The position numbers were made by a program, and so were the translations under genes. Positions 36,792-46,389 of a stretch of DNA of 64,000 bases are shown here, piece after piece. The stretch comes from an uncultured Alphaproteobacteria bacterium (GTDB taxonomy: Bacteria; Pseudomonadota; Alphaproteobacteria; HIMB59), in the NCBI GenBank assembly GCA_902619375.1, contig CACNEB010000006.1, positions 1 through 64,000 of the forward strand. The letters run 5' to 3'. The notes under the pieces were generated by a model that worked only from the letters and a program-made list of their open reading frames with translations, ran no database searches and was not told the DNA's origin. The number at the start of each line of letters is the position of its first letter. Position 1 is the stretch's first letter.

Positions 36792-37975
36792 ATCTGCACG
36801 AATACCAAGCGAAAATATTATTAAAAAATAATAAAGTTAGAGTTTTAAATGGCTACCCAGTATTAGATGATAGCGATATAGAAACTGCTGTAGACTCTAT
36901 CCAAACACCCGTTATGGTTGTGAAGTCTCAAATTCATGCAGGTGGAAGAGGCGCGGGAAAATTTACAGATAGTGGTGATGACAAAGGCGGTGTGAGAGTT
37001 TGCTTCTCAAAAGATGAAGCCAAAGACAATGCAAAAAAAATGTTTGGTAAAACTTTAGTTACAAAACAAACTGGTCCAAGTGGAAAACAGGTAAATAGAC
37101 TTTATATTGAGGAAGGGTGCGATATCAAAAAAGAGTACTATTTAAGTATGCTCGTGGATAGAGCGACATCTTCAATTTCAATTATAGCATCTACTGAGGG
37201 TGGCATGGAAATTGAGGAAGTAGCAGAAAAGCAACCTGAAAAAATTATTACTGTTAATGTCCCTGGGGACAGTATTATTGACCAAAATAGTTTAAATAAA
37301 TTAACTGAGGGTCTAAAGATAGATCAAAACCTATCAAATGATTTTTGTGATCAAATTCAAAAAATTTACAATAGCTTTTTATCCTCAGATGCCTCTTTAG
37401 TAGAAGTTAATCCTTTTGTATTGACTGGTGAGGGTAATTTTTTGGCTTTAGATGCAAAGGTATCGATAGATGATAATGCGCTTTATAAACATAAAGATGT
37501 AGCTTCAATGAGAGATGAAACTGAAGAGGATCCTGCAGAGATTGAGGCTTCAAAACATGAGCTTAACTACGTCAAATTAGATGGTCAAATTGGATGCATG
37601 GTAAATGGAGCTGGTCTCGCAATGGGGACAATGGATATAATTAAATTACATGGTGGTAGTCCTGCAAATTTTTTAGATGTAGGAGGAGGAGCTACAAAAG
37701 AGAGAGTAGCAAAAGCTTTTTCTATAATTCTGCAAGATCCAAATGTAAAAGCTATTTTGGTAAATATTTTTGGAGGTATTATGAAATGTGACATTATCGC
37801 TGAGGGTGTGGTAGCTGCAGCTAAAGAGCTTTCTATTCAAGTTCCATTGGTAGTAAGACTAGAAGGAACCAATGTTGACTTAGGCAAAGAAATTTTAAAT
37901 AAATCTGGGCTCTCAATTATTTCGGCAGATAATTTAGAGGATGCAGCTCAAAAGGCAGTTAAGGCTTTAAACTAA
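36788..37975 (+). CDS. sucC: Succinate--CoA ligase, beta subunit
   Basis: The 395-residue ATP-grasp subunit begins [12 protein letters not shown] and has [30 protein letters not shown], and the C-terminal CoA-ligase region [20 protein letters not shown] and [13 protein letters not shown]. These agree with SucC rather than malate thiokinase MtkA, which has differing NIFAGI-type motifs; here NIFGGI is present. With SucD it makes ATP or GTP from succinyl-CoA in the TCA cycle. The usual mdh and sucAB neighbours are absent; instead it is coupled to a quinone reductase gene by a 4-base overlap. Confidence 0.95.
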   Translation: MNLHEYQAKILLKNNKVRVLNGYPVLDDSDIETAVDSIQTPVMVVKSQIHAGGRGAGKFTDSGDDKGGVRVCFSKDEAKDNAKKMFGKTLVTKQTGPSGKQVNRLYIEEGCDIKKEYYLSMLVDRATSSISIIASTEGGMEIEEVAEKQPEKIITVNVPGDSIIDQNSLNKLTEGLKIDQNLSNDFCDQIQKIYNSFLSSDASLVEVNPFVLTGEGNFLALDAKVSIDDNALYKHKDVASMRDETEEDPAEIEASKHELNYVKLDGQIGCMVNGAGLAMGTMDIIKLHGGSPANFLDVGGGATKERVAKAFSIILQDPNVKAILVNIFGGIMKCDIIAEGVVAAAKELSIQVPLVVRLEGTNVDLGKEILNKSGLSIISADNLEDAAQKAVKALN

Positions 37976-37985
37976 AGGAGAAATT

Positions 37986-38858
37986 ATGTCAGTATTAATT
38001 AATAAAAACACAAAAGTTATTTGCCAGGGTTTTACTGGTTCTCAAGGTACATTTCACTCAGAACAAGCTATAAAATATGGAACTCAAATGGTTGGTGGAG
38101 TGACACCAAAGAAAGGTGGTCAAGAGCATTTAGGACTTCCTGTGTTTAATAGTGTTAAAGAGGCAAAAGACAATACAGATGCAAATGCAACTGTAATATA
38201 CGTTCCACCTCCTTTTGCAGCTGGTGCTATAATTGAAGCGATTGACGCAGATATGGAACTTATTGTTTGTATAACTGAAGGAGTTCCGGTTCTTGATATG
38301 ATGCAAGTAAAAAGAAAATTGGAAAAATCAAAATCGCGTTTAATTGGACCCAACTGCCCCGGAATAATTACACCTGACGAATGTAAAATAGGCATAATGC
38401 CTGGTCATATTCACCAAAAAGGAAGAATAGGAGTTGTTAGTAGATCTGGCACACTGACATATGAAGCAGTAGCACAAACTTCTGCTGTAGGTCTGGGTCA
38501 ATCGACTTGTATTGGTATTGGGGGGGATCCTATTAACGGAACAAACTTTATAGATTGCCTTGATCTTTTTTTAAAAGATCCCGAAACTGAAGGTATCATA
38601 ATGATCGGAGAGATTGGAGGAACTGCTGAAGAAGAAGCTGCGGAATTTATTAAAAAATCTGAAATTAAAAAACCAGTTGCCTCTTTTATAGCTGGTGCTA
38701 GTGCTCCTGCTGGAAAAAGAATGGGTCATGCAGGTGCTATTATTTCAGGTGGAAAAGGCACTGCAGAGTCAAAGTTTAGTGCTCTAGAAGAAGCAGGAGT
38801 TCATATATCCAAATCACCAGCTAAGCTAGGTGAGACAATCAAAGAAGCTTTAAACTAA
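37986..38858 (+). CDS. sucD: Succinate--CoA ligase, alpha subunit
   Basis: The 290-residue subunit binds CoA and carries the phosphorylated histidine. Seen are the N-terminal [19 protein letters not shown]oA loop (about 12-30), [14 protein letters not shown], and [11 protein letters not shown] with the active His248. A ribosome site AAAGGAG lies at 37975-37981. It is separated from sucC by 10 bases and ends overlapping the convergent panE-like gene by 4 bases. Length matches the family. Confidence 0.96.
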   Translation: MSVLINKNTKVICQGFTGSQGTFHSEQAIKYGTQMVGGVTPKKGGQEHLGLPVFNSVKEAKDNTDANATVIYVPPPFAAGAIIEAIDADMELIVCITEGVPVLDMMQVKRKLEKSKSRLIGPNCPGIITPDECKIGIMPGHIHQKGRIGVVSRSGTLTYEAVAQTSAVGLGQSTCIGIGGDPINGTNFIDCLDLFLKDPETEGIIMIGEIGGTAEEEAAEFIKKSEIKKPVASFIAGASAPAGKRMGHAGAIISGGKGTAESKFSALEEAGVHISKSPAKLGETIKEALN

Positions 38859-39832
38859 TATAATTTAGCTTCTTTAGCTCTAAGTTTGGTTAAAGCAAGA
38901 ACTGTATCAATTGTAGGAGTTGGAACATTTGTAATTTTTCCAAGCTCTTGAACAGAGGTGATTAAAGCATCAATCTCCATGGGTCTATCGCGTTCTAAAT
39001 CTTGGAGCATAGATGTTTTATGTTCGCCAACTGCTTTAGCTGCATCAATTCTTCTCTCAACATCGAAAGGCTTGTCTATTCCTAAATTTTGAGAAATTGC
39101 ATGAGCTTCATTCATCATATTTTTTATGACGGCTCTGACTTCATCGTTACTACAAATTTTGACAAGTGTAGATGTTGTAAGTGCGCTAATAGGATTTAGA
39201 GAAAGATTACCAAAAAGTTTTAACCAGATATCACCTTTTATATTAGGTCTAACGGGTGCTTGAAAACCAGCTTTCTCTAAAGTCTCTGATAGATTTTTAA
39301 TTCTATCTGTTTCCTCTCCATTTATTTCTCCTAGTTGAAACTTATCTCCCTCTAAGTGCTGAATAACGCCTGGTTTGATAACTTCTGATGCGGGATTAAC
39401 TATACAGCCGATGATTTTTTCAGGGCCAATTCGATCCCATTGACTTCCATCTGGATCAACTGAAGTAACTTTTTTATCTTTGAAATCAGGATTAGTGTGA
39501 TTGTAGAAATACCACCATGGGATACCATTCACACCCCAAACAAATGAAGTATCATCTTTCATAAGAACTTCAAATGCATCAAGACAACCCGGAACTGAAT
39601 GAGCTTTTAAAGTAACAAAAATATAGTCTTGCTTTCCAGCTTTTTCCGCAGTATCTACACACTTTGGATATACAACTAGTTCTTTGCCATCTTTTCTTAA
39701 TCTCAATCCATCTTGCTTGATAGCCTGATAATGAGGCCCTCTAGCAATTAAAGTTACATCTGCACCTATCTCAGTGAGTTTTGCTCCCAGATAACCACCA
39801 ATAGCTCCTGCACCGTAAATACAAATTTTCAT
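38855..39832 (-). CDS. Ketopantoate reductase family protein (PanE/ApbA)
   Basis: The 325-residue protein has the Rossmann start [17 protein letters not shown] (residues 3-19) and the [16 protein letters not shown] segment holding the catalytic Lys and Asn of the family, plus the C-terminal [19 protein letters not shown] motif with its conserved Ser and Glu. PanE reduces 2-dehydropantoate to pantoate with NADPH, but paralogues reduce other 2-oxo acids. It begins directly at the stop of the aminotransferase gene, so a shared role with glyoxylate or hydroxypyruvate metabolism is possible; pantothenate genes are not nearby. Confidence 0.82.
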   Translation of the reverse strand: MKICIYGAGAIGGYLGAKLTEIGADVTLIARGPHYQAIKQDGLRLRKDGKELVVYPKCVDTAEKAGKQDYIFVTLKAHSVPGCLDAFEVLMKDDTSFVWGVNGIPWWYFYNHTNPDFKDKKVTSVDPDGSQWDRIGPEKIIGCIVNPASEVIKPGVIQHLEGDKFQLGEINGEETDRIKNLSETLEKAGFQAPVRPNIKGDIWLKLFGNLSLNPISALTTSTLVKICSNDEVRAVIKNMMNEAHAISQNLGIDKPFDVERRIDAAKAVGEHKTSMLQDLERDRPMEIDALITSVQELGKITNVPTPTIDTVLALTKLRAKEAKLY

Positions 39833-40993
39833 TTAAGCCTTTAAATGTTTGATAGCAGCAGCAACACCACTTCCAAGTTCAAATTTTATTCCCACATCAT
39901 ACATGGCTAATTCTGCAGTAGAGATTGCACCTAAAATCATGGTGCTATTTAAATCTCCAAGGTGGCCTATTCTAAATAACTTTCCAGCTACTTTATTAAG
40001 CCCTCCTCCAAACGAGGTGTTATACTTATTGTATGCTGTTTTAACAACATCAGTAGAGTCAATTCCCTCAGGTACCATTATTGCTGTAACAGTATTTGAA
40101 TAAAGTGAGGGGTCTTTTGCACAAAGTTTAAGACCCCATGCACTAGATGCTTTTTGAACAGCTTGTGCTAAAAATTTATGACGTGCATAAATATTATCAA
40201 TCCCCTCTTCCATCATCATATTAAGCGCCTCTCTAAGTCCTCTTAGAAGTGGCATTGGATTAGTATAAGGCCAATAGCCTGTTTCATTTATTTTAAGCAT
40301 ATCATGATAATCATAGTAAGCTCTAGGTAAGTTAGATGTTTTTGCAATTTCTAAAGCCTTTTGGCTTACACAAGATATAGCTAAACCAGCAGGTAACATA
40401 AATCCTTTTTGAGAGCCTGAAACTGCAACATCAACCCCCCATGCATCCATTTCGAATTTAATTGAACCTATTGAACTTACGCCGTCAACAAATAGTAAGG
40501 CAGGATGATTAAGATTATTTAAAAGGTCTCTTGTTGCTTTAACATCATTTGTAACCCCTGTGGAGGTTTCATTGTGAGTTACAAGAACTGCTTTGATATT
40601 ATGATCTTTATCCTCTGATAATATTTTTTCAAATTCGTCATGAGGCGTCCCGGAACCCCAATCTAAATCAACTTCCTCAACTTCAATATGTAGTTTTTTA
40701 CACATTTCTATCCAAAGGTGTGAAAAATGTCCAAATCTAGCTGACAAAACTTTATCTCCCTTACTTAATAAATTTGTAAGTGCTGCTTCCCATCCACTTG
40801 AACCTGTACCAGGAAATATAATTGGTTGTGCAGATGTTGTCTCAAAAACTTTTTTTAAATCGTTTATTAGTGGGTGCCAAAATTTATCCATACCGGGTGC
40901 ACGATGGTCCTCGTTTGATATATCCATCGCCTGTCTTACCCTATCTGGCATGTTTGTAGGTCCTGGTACGAAAAGTGAAATTTTACCTGGCAT
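39833..40993 (-). CDS. Alanine/serine--glyoxylate aminotransferase family protein
   Basis: The 386-residue class V PLP enzyme starts LFVPGPTNMPDRVRQAM, the typical family N-terminus, and has GTGSSGWEAALTN (63-75), THNETSTGV, VDGVSSIGS, and the PLP lysine in SGSQKGFMLP (Lys196). It resembles the bacterial serine--glyoxylate aminotransferase (SgaA) group of the serine cycle, which makes hydroxypyruvate and glycine. It pairs with the PanE-like reductase, whose start abuts its stop. Amino donor is not assignable by eye. Confidence 0.85.
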   Translation of the reverse strand: MPGKISLFVPGPTNMPDRVRQAMDISNEDHRAPGMDKFWHPLINDLKKVFETTSAQPIIFPGTGSSGWEAALTNLLSKGDKVLSARFGHFSHLWIEMCKKLHIEVEEVDLDWGSGTPHDEFEKILSEDKDHNIKAVLVTHNETSTGVTNDVKATRDLLNNLNHPALLFVDGVSSIGSIKFEMDAWGVDVAVSGSQKGFMLPAGLAISCVSQKALEIAKTSNLPRAYYDYHDMLKINETGYWPYTNPMPLLRGLREALNMMMEEGIDNIYARHKFLAQAVQKASSAWGLKLCAKDPSLYSNTVTAIMVPEGIDSTDVVKTAYNKYNTSFGGGLNKVAGKLFRIGHLGDLNSTMILGAISTAELAMYDVGIKFELGSGVAAAIKHLKA

Positions 40994-41094
40994 AATTTAT
41001 TCTATATCCTTTCTATACAAATAATGACCTTATGGATTGCTTTAATACAATATTTATTAAAGTTTCACAAAGTGAAATAAAAAAGTCAATATTT

Positions 41095-41169
41095 TGGCAT
41101 CTCCTACGGGAATCGAACCCGTGTCTTCACCGTGAAAGGGTGATGTCCTAACCGCTAGACGAAGGAGAC
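41095..41169 (-). tRNA. tRNA-Glu (TTC anticodon)
   Basis: The minus strand from 41169 reads GTCTCCTTCGTCTAGCGG with the D-arm, an anticodon loop CTTTCAC (anticodon TTC at 41134-41136), T-loop GGTTCGATTCC and encoded CCA ending at 41095. The acceptor stem GTCTCCT pairs with AGGAGAT with one G-U at position 1. Length 75 including CCA. It stands alone between an aminotransferase gene and recJ. Confidence 0.96.
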
Positions 41170-41215
41170 ATCGGTGTTAAAACAAACAAAATAGCTAGAT
41201 TTACTAAAAAATCAA

Positions 41216-42937
41216 TCAATGAATATCTTCAAGATGAATTATAGTTTTTTCACTATAAGTATCTTTTTTTACCTTAAAATAGCAATTAAACTCAGGTTTG
41301 TTTGATAAATAATTTTTTAATTCTTTCGATGTAATATCGAAGAACATGCCCTCACATGAAAAGCCAAGATTATCAGATACTTTTAATTTGGCATGCTTAT
41401 CTTTAAAAATTTGTAATATTTCAATTTTAGCATTTTCAATTTTAAATATTGGTTCAGCATTTTGTTGGCCAAAAGGACTTAAAGACTCAAGGTCACTTAA
41501 AAGATTATTATTGATCACATTAACATCAATTAAAGAGTCATAAGACTTTTCATTTATAATTTCCAGGTTATTTGTCTCTTCAATTAAAAAGTTTTTAAAG
41601 TCATCAACATTTTCTTTTTTTAAAGTAAAACCACAGGCTTTATGGTGACCGCCACCTTTAATCAAAATACCTTTTTCTGTAGCTTGCATCATCAATAATC
41701 CAATATTTTTTTCACCCTGCGATCTACCTGATCCAACAACCAAATCGTTTGATTGAGTCATAACAAATGATGGACGATTGTTAATACGCATTAATCTTCC
41801 AGCTATAATTCCTACGACGCCAATATGCCATTTTTCATCATAGAAAAAATTTATATTTAAATTGTTATTGATGTTGATATCTATTTCTTTAACAATTTTC
41901 GATTGAATTTTTTGTCTATTTTGATTGTGTAGCTCAATAATTTGTGCAAACTGAACAGCTTGGTGAATATTTTCTGAAGATAAAAGATTATAAGCAAGTA
42001 AAGACTCTCCCATTCTTCCTCCAGCATTAATTCTAGGGCCTATAATATATCCGAGATGATATTCTGATATTTTTTGTTTTATCTTCGAAAGATTAATAAG
42101 AGTTTGTATACCTTTATTGCTGTTATCAGAATTAATTAGTCTCAGTCCTTGTTTTACAAGTGTTCGATTTATATTGTTTAAAGGAACTAAATCACAAATA
42201 GTAGCAAGAGAAACAAGATCTAAATATTGTAATACGTCTTTTTTTTCAAATATTTCCTCATTGTTTAAAAAAACGATAACTAAAAATGATAGAGCAGTTG
42301 CACATAAATCATCAAGATTAGATTTATCCTCCGGTGTTTTAGGATTTATAACGATCGATTCATTAAAATAATGATCACATTCATGATGATCAATTACAAG
42401 AAGTTCTGCACCTTGGCTGTTAATATACTTCTGTTCATCAAAATTATTGCTACCACAATCTAAAACCAAAATGTTCGAGCTAAATTCTAGTAATTTGTTA
42501 CAGGCGGGTGTGCTTAATCCATACCCTTCATTTAATCTATTTGGAATATAAACAAAAACCTCAATGTCAAATTGAGTTAGATATTTTTTGAAAATTGATG
42601 CAGCACAGGCACCATCTACATCATAATCTGAGAATATAGAAATTTTTTTGTCATTTTTTATTTTTTTAAAAAATGAAGTTATTTTTTTTAAATTATTTAA
42701 TTTTAAAATTTCATTAAAAGATATGTTATCTTTTAATTTTGAATTTAAAAAATTTGGTATTTTACTAATTTTACGATTTATTAATAATTTTGAAAGATTA
42801 ATAGATATATTATTCTTTTGAGCGACTTCAAAAACTAATTCATCATTTAAATCTGAATTTAATGGTCTCCAAATAGTACCGTTAAAACTCTTATCAGTAA
42901 TCAAGTTGTTTGATGTCAAAGTTGTGTTTTCCATCAA
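41216..42937 (-). CDS. recJ: Single-strand-specific exonuclease RecJ
   Basis: The 573-residue protein has the DHH-family metal motifs: DYDVDGACAA (residues 104-113), LVLDCGSNNFDEQ, LVIDHHECDHYF and GPRINAGGRMGES, followed by the DHHA1 nucleic-acid domain with GGGHHKACGF and an OB-fold. RecJ degrades single strands 5' to 3' in recombination and mismatch repair. The ATG at 42937 overlaps the glpX 3' end by 44 bases; a TTG at 42904 would reduce that. The hom-glpX-recJ order is common in Alphaproteobacteria. Confidence 0.93.
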   Translation of the reverse strand: MMENTTLTSNNLITDKSFNGTIWRPLNSDLNDELVFEVAQKNNISINLSKLLINRKISKIPNFLNSKLKDNISFNEILKLNNLKKITSFFKKIKNDKKISIFSDYDVDGACAASIFKKYLTQFDIEVFVYIPNRLNEGYGLSTPACNKLLEFSSNILVLDCGSNNFDEQKYINSQGAELLVIDHHECDHYFNESIVINPKTPEDKSNLDDLCATALSFLVIVFLNNEEIFEKKDVLQYLDLVSLATICDLVPLNNINRTLVKQGLRLINSDNSNKGIQTLINLSKIKQKISEYHLGYIIGPRINAGGRMGESLLAYNLLSSENIHQAVQFAQIIELHNQNRQKIQSKIVKEIDININNNLNINFFYDEKWHIGVVGIIAGRLMRINNRPSFVMTQSNDLVVGSGRSQGEKNIGLLMMQATEKGILIKGGGHHKACGFTLKKENVDDFKNFLIEETNNLEIINEKSYDSLIDVNVINNNLLSDLESLSPFGQQNAEPIFKIENAKIEILQIFKDKHAKLKVSDNLGFSCEGMFFDITSKELKNYLSNKPEFNCYFKVKKDTYSEKTIIHLEDIH

Positions 42938-43847
42938 TCTCTCTAATAGTTCCTGTTTTTGAACGCATCACAATAGAGTGTGTTGTAGCAAAATTCTTGT
43001 TTATGTTAATTCCACGAAGCATTGTACCATCAGTTACACCTGTAGCTGAAAACATAACGTCTCCTGTTGCTAGATCGTTTAGCTTATAAATTTTATCTAG
43101 ATTTGTTATGCCCGTTTTTTTCGCTCTATCAGTTTCTTGGTCATTATAAAATATAAGCTGCCCCTCTAAATATCCTCCAACACATTTTAAAGCGGCAGCG
43201 GCTAGTACACCCTCTGGAGCGCCACCTATACCGTAATACATATCAATGTTACTACTGTCTATGACAGAGGAAATGACAGCACTGACATCTCCATCACCAA
43301 TAATTTTTATTCTAGCACCTGCAGATCTTATTATTTCAATATATTCTTGGTGTCTTTCTCGATCTAAAACACATATTACTAAATCCTCAGTATTAATTTT
43401 TTTATATTCTGCAAGTGCTTTAATATTTGATCTAAGATCTTGGCTGAGAGATACAACATTTTCATTTTCAACCTTAGCTGAAATTTTTCTCATATAGACA
43501 TCTGGAGCATTTAAAAAACCACCCTCTTGAGCCAACGCAATAACAGCCATAGCGTTCTCTCCACCTTTTGCAGTTATTGTAGTACCCTCTAAAGGATCAA
43601 GGGCTATATCCACATTAGGGCCTCCCTGTCCCACTTTCTCGCCTATGTAGAGCATAGGTGCTTCATCTCTCTCACCTTCACCTATAACCACTGTACCAGA
43701 TATTGTTAAAGAATTTAGACACTTTCTCATTGCATCTACAGCGGCCTGATCAGCTGCCTTTTCATTTCCTCTACCAATATGTTTAGAAGCAGCTAGTGCC
43801 GCAAATTCAGAAACTCGAACTAACTCAATAGCAAGATTTCTATCCAA
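42894..43847 (-). CDS. glpX: Fructose-1,6-bisphosphatase, class II
   Basis: The 317-residue protein has the GlpX motifs VIGEGERDEAPMLYIGE (54-70) and ALDPLEGTT (82-90) with metal-binding acids, GDGDVSAVISS, and IGGAPEGVLAAAALKCVGG. It removes the C1 phosphate in gluconeogenesis. It overlaps hom by 8 bases and recJ by about 44. No class I enzyme is seen in the window. Confidence 0.95.
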   Translation of the reverse strand: MDRNLAIELVRVSEFAALAASKHIGRGNEKAADQAAVDAMRKCLNSLTISGTVVIGEGERDEAPMLYIGEKVGQGGPNVDIALDPLEGTTITAKGGENAMAVIALAQEGGFLNAPDVYMRKISAKVENENVVSLSQDLRSNIKALAEYKKINTEDLVICVLDRERHQEYIEIIRSAGARIKIIGDGDVSAVISSVIDSSNIDMYYGIGGAPEGVLAAAALKCVGGYLEGQLIFYNDQETDRAKKTGITNLDKIYKLNDLATGDVMFSATGVTDGTMLRGININKNFATTHSIVMRSKTGTIREIDGKHNFDIKQLDY

Positions 43848-45126
43848 TATTTTCCTCTATCCTAATAACAGATATCTCGTTTTTTATAAAATTTGTTTTC
43901 TTTAAATTATTTACTACTTGAGTGATATTATTCAGACCAACTGGGTCAGAAATAATAATTATAGGAACGACTTTTTCGTTTGAAGTATTCAATTGAATTA
44001 TAGATTTTATGGAAATAGATTTTTGAGAAAATATTTGAGCAATTGATTTGAGCACACCAACTTTGTTAAGCACGGACATTCTTAAATAATAAGGTCTAAT
44101 TCTTTGTGATTGATTAACAAACTTTGCAAACAACATATGTGAATATTTTTTTATAAAAATACCTTTATTAGAAGAATAATTAATAAATCTCTTAATATCT
44201 GAAATAATAGAAGTAGCTGTTGGATATCCTCCAGCTCCCTTGCCAACTAGGCTAGTTTTTAAAAAATTCTCTCCTTCAAAAGTAATGACATTTTCTTCAA
44301 AATTTGTTTTTGCAATCAAACTAGACTCTGGGACAAAACAAGGTGCTACTGATGAAAAAAACTTATCTTTATTCCTCTCTGTTATAGAAACTAGTTTTAA
44401 TTTATAACCAAGATTGAGGCCCTGTTCTAAATCTATAAGCTTAATATTTTCAATTCCATTGAAGTGCATATCGGAAAATTTAAATTTTTTTCCAAAAGAT
44501 ATATTTGAGAGTAAAACAAGTTTGTGCATAGCGTCTCTACCTGATAAATCTGCACTAGAGTCTTGCTCAGCAAATCCATTTTTAATGGCTTGTTCTAATG
44601 TTTCTTTGAAACTAATCTTATTCTCATACATTTGTGAGATAATATAATTAGTTGTTCCATTGAAAATTCCATAAATTGAATTAATTTTTGATGGGTGAAT
44701 GCTGTGTTCTATTGTTCTTATTACGGGCACAGCGCCTAACACAGCAGCCTCAAAACCTAAAAATAAATTTGACTTATCAAAGCCCTCAAAAAACATATCA
44801 GACTTTTCTGCTAATTGAGCCTTATTGGCAGTAATAAGAGATATTTTATTTTTTAAACAAAACTTATATAAATCATTTATGTACTTACCTGTGCCTCCAA
44901 TCGTTTCAATGATTAAGTCAGGTTTAAGTTTGTTTAAGCTCTTAAAATCACTTACCCAGTTGTATTTACTAATATTGATTATTCTTTTCTTTTTCTTATT
45001 TTTTGCACCAATGGCAACTATTTCACATTTAGTATCATCAAAAATATATAAATTTTTTTCTAATAGCTTTACAACATGAGAGCCTACGACTCCTAAACCT
45101 AAAATTACTATTTTAATCTTGTTCAT
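43840..45126 (-). CDS. hom: Homoserine dehydrogenase
   Basis: The 428-residue protein has an N-terminal NAD(P) fold (IVILGLGVVGSHVVKLL, 6-22), the substrate domain with GIFNGTTNYIISQM and GFAEQDSSADLSGRDAMHKL, and a C-terminal ACT domain (about 345-428) starting YYLRMSVLNKVGVLKSIA. It reduces aspartate semialdehyde to homoserine for threonine and methionine. The ACT domain implies threonine feedback. It overlaps both the small membrane gene upstream (14 bases) and glpX downstream (8 bases). Confidence 0.95.
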   Translation of the reverse strand: MNKIKIVILGLGVVGSHVVKLLEKNLYIFDDTKCEIVAIGAKNKKKKRIINISKYNWVSDFKSLNKLKPDLIIETIGGTGKYINDLYKFCLKNKISLITANKAQLAEKSDMFFEGFDKSNLFLGFEAAVLGAVPVIRTIEHSIHPSKINSIYGIFNGTTNYIISQMYENKISFKETLEQAIKNGFAEQDSSADLSGRDAMHKLVLLSNISFGKKFKFSDMHFNGIENIKLIDLEQGLNLGYKLKLVSITERNKDKFFSSVAPCFVPESSLIAKTNFEENVITFEGENFLKTSLVGKGAGGYPTATSIISDIKRFINYSSNKGIFIKKYSHMLFAKFVNQSQRIRPYYLRMSVLNKVGVLKSIAQIFSQKSISIKSIIQLNTSNEKVVPIIIISDPVGLNNITQVVNNLKKTNFIKNEISVIRIEENIG

Positions 45127-45334
45127 TTTGAGATTTTAAAATTTGTTCTTTTCTAATACTACTCTTTTCATTGAATTCCTCTAATTCTTTTTTCTTTTCC
45201 ATCAGATTTTTATCAAAATTCTGAAATGATCTTTCGCAAGAGATAGTAATTATTGATAATAAAATAACAGAAAAAATAAATAAAAAATTATCTTTTAGAG
45301 AACTGGAAACTTCGTCTAGCTTTTTGCCTACCAT
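45113..45334 (-). CDS. Small single-helix membrane protein with charged tail
   Basis: The 73-residue product has one hydrophobic segment ([17 protein letters not shown], about 17-33) ending in a cysteine that only weakly resembles a lipobox, then a highly charged, probably coiled-coil tail from about residue 40. It overlaps rpsI upstream by 47 bases and hom downstream by 14; no standard start codon lies after the rpsI stop, so the overlap is needed if it is real. It could be a cell-envelope protein; no family recognised. The clear membrane segment favours a true gene, but the overlaps keep confidence modest. Confidence 0.45.
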   Translation of the reverse strand: MVGKKLDEVSSSLKDNFLFIFSVILLSIITISCERSFQNFDKNLMEKKKELEEFNEKSSIRKEQILKSQNEQD

Positions 45335-45677
45335 ACTTTTTTCGTTCTACTGTTCTAGAGTCTCTTGTTAAAAACCCATTTTTCTTTAAAATATCTTTAG
45401 TGTTTGGGTCTATTTTTGTTAAAGCTCTGCTAAGTCCATGTTTTATTGCACCAGCTTGACCAGATAAACCTCCGCCCAATACTGTAATTCTAAGATCCAC
45501 AGAGTCTGATTTTTTAGCAACTTCTAGTGGTTGGTTAATTATCATTCTTAAAGCTTTATCAGGAAAATAATCATCAATTTTTTTTTTATTAATTGTGATA
45601 TTTCCTGTTCCATTAGAAATCCAAACTCTTGCAATAGACTCTTTACGTCTTCCGGTGCTATAGACTTGATTAGACAT
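45288..45677 (-). CDS. rpsI: 30S ribosomal protein S9 (uS9)
   Basis: The 129-residue protein begins [15 protein letters not shown] and has the [19 protein letters not shown] motif, then [20 protein letters not shown]. The C-terminal tail ends FSKR, the conserved arginine-terminated end that reaches the P-site tRNA. It follows rplM with an 8-base overlap, the usual L13-S9 pair. Confidence 0.98.
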   Translation of the reverse strand: MSNQVYSTGRRKESIARVWISNGTGNITINKKKIDDYFPDKALRMIINQPLEVAKKSDSVDLRITVLGGGLSGQAGAIKHGLSRALTKIDPNTKDILKKNGFLTRDSRTVERKKYGRQKARRSFQFSKR

Positions 45678-46137
45678 TTACTTCATTCTTCCTATTAAAA
45701 GACTTAAAATCTATATTTTTTGGATTTTGAGATTCATGAGGATGATTTGAGTCTTTATAAAGTTTTAAATTATTTTTCATAAGATCCCTAAATAGGGGAG
45801 AATTTGGAAGCATTCCTTTTATTGCTTTTTTTATTATATCATTAGATTTATTATTTTCTTTTAGTTTGTCAGGTGTGGTTTCTTTAATACCTCCAGGGTG
45901 ACCGGTGTGTTTGTAATATTTTTTATCAGTATTTTTATTACCTGAAAACTTTACTTTATCTGTATTAATAATTATAACTCCATCTCCAACAGGCAAATTA
46001 GGGGAATATTGTGGTTTGTTTTTACCTTTAAGAATTAAACTTACCCTTGAAGCGAGCCTTCCAACAGAAATATCAGTGGCATCAAGCAAATGCCATGCTT
46101 TATTAAACTCAGATTTTTTTAAAGTAGTAGTCTTCAC
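45670..46137 (-). CDS. rplM: 50S ribosomal protein L13 (uL13)
   Basis: The 155-residue protein shows [16 protein letters not shown] near residues 16-31, [28 protein letters not shown] and [20 protein letters not shown], all typical of L13. A C-terminal tail of about 15 residues is a little longer than in E. coli (142 aa). It is first in the rplM-rpsI pair. The upstream 250 bases hold the left repeat of a tRNA-Pro-associated island. Confidence 0.97.
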   Translation of the reverse strand: MKTTTLKKSEFNKAWHLLDATDISVGRLASRVSLILKGKNKPQYSPNLPVGDGVIIINTDKVKFSGNKNTDKKYYKHTGHPGGIKETTPDKLKENNKSNDIIKKAIKGMLPNSPLFRDLMKNNLKLYKDSNHPHESQNPKNIDFKSFNRKNEVNV

Positions 46138-46240
46138 GATAGGGGGAATATAAGTAAAATCATTAAAAAATCAAGGATTTAGATAAAATTTTCTACATAA
46201 ATTGATAATAAATAGATTTTTTAACATTATTCTCTTTTTT

Positions 46241-46287
46241 TTGGTCGGGGGTACTGGACTTGAACCAGCGACCTCACGCCCCCCAGA
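46241..46287 (-). repeat. Left attachment repeat: displaced 3' half of tRNA-Pro
   Basis: From the CCA complement (46242-46244) through the T-arm, variable loop and anticodon loop, this sequence equals 48653-48699 at 46 of 47 positions, then diverges abruptly into unrelated AT-rich DNA at 46288. The D-arm and 5' acceptor strand are missing, so it cannot make a tRNA. It is best explained as the attL/attR scar of tRNA-Pro integration. Confidence 0.85.
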
Positions 46288-46350
46288 TTAACCATAGTAA
46301 ATATAAGAAAATTTGATTGTAAGTGCTTTATTAACTTGAATTAAACTTCA

Positions 46351-46368
46351 GTCACAATCTGGTCACAA
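46351..46368 (+). repeat. Subterminal paired 7-mer site, left end of island
   Basis: GTCACAA-TCTG-GTCACAA: two identical 7-mers spaced 11 bases apart (one helical turn). The same arrangement, with T changed to A in both 7-mers, lies at 48561-48578 near the other end in the same orientation. Such pairs resemble arm-type or excisionase sites of tyrosine recombinases. It lies 63 bases inside the left repeat and 21 bases before the first ORF. Confidence 0.6.
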
Positions 46369-46389
46369 TTTTGTTATTATTATAAATAT

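Noticed and set aside
36788..38858. Malate thiokinase (mtkAB) instead of sucCD, given the nearby serine-glyoxylate aminotransferase
   Set aside because: Motifs such as GGGATKERV and NIFGGI follow SucC, and no other serine-cycle genes (mcl, hprA) are present.
41063..41077. Rho-independent terminator after tRNA-Glu
   Set aside because: TTTCAC-AAA-GTGAAA can form a 6-bp hairpin but it is AT-rich and not followed by a convincing T run on the minus strand.
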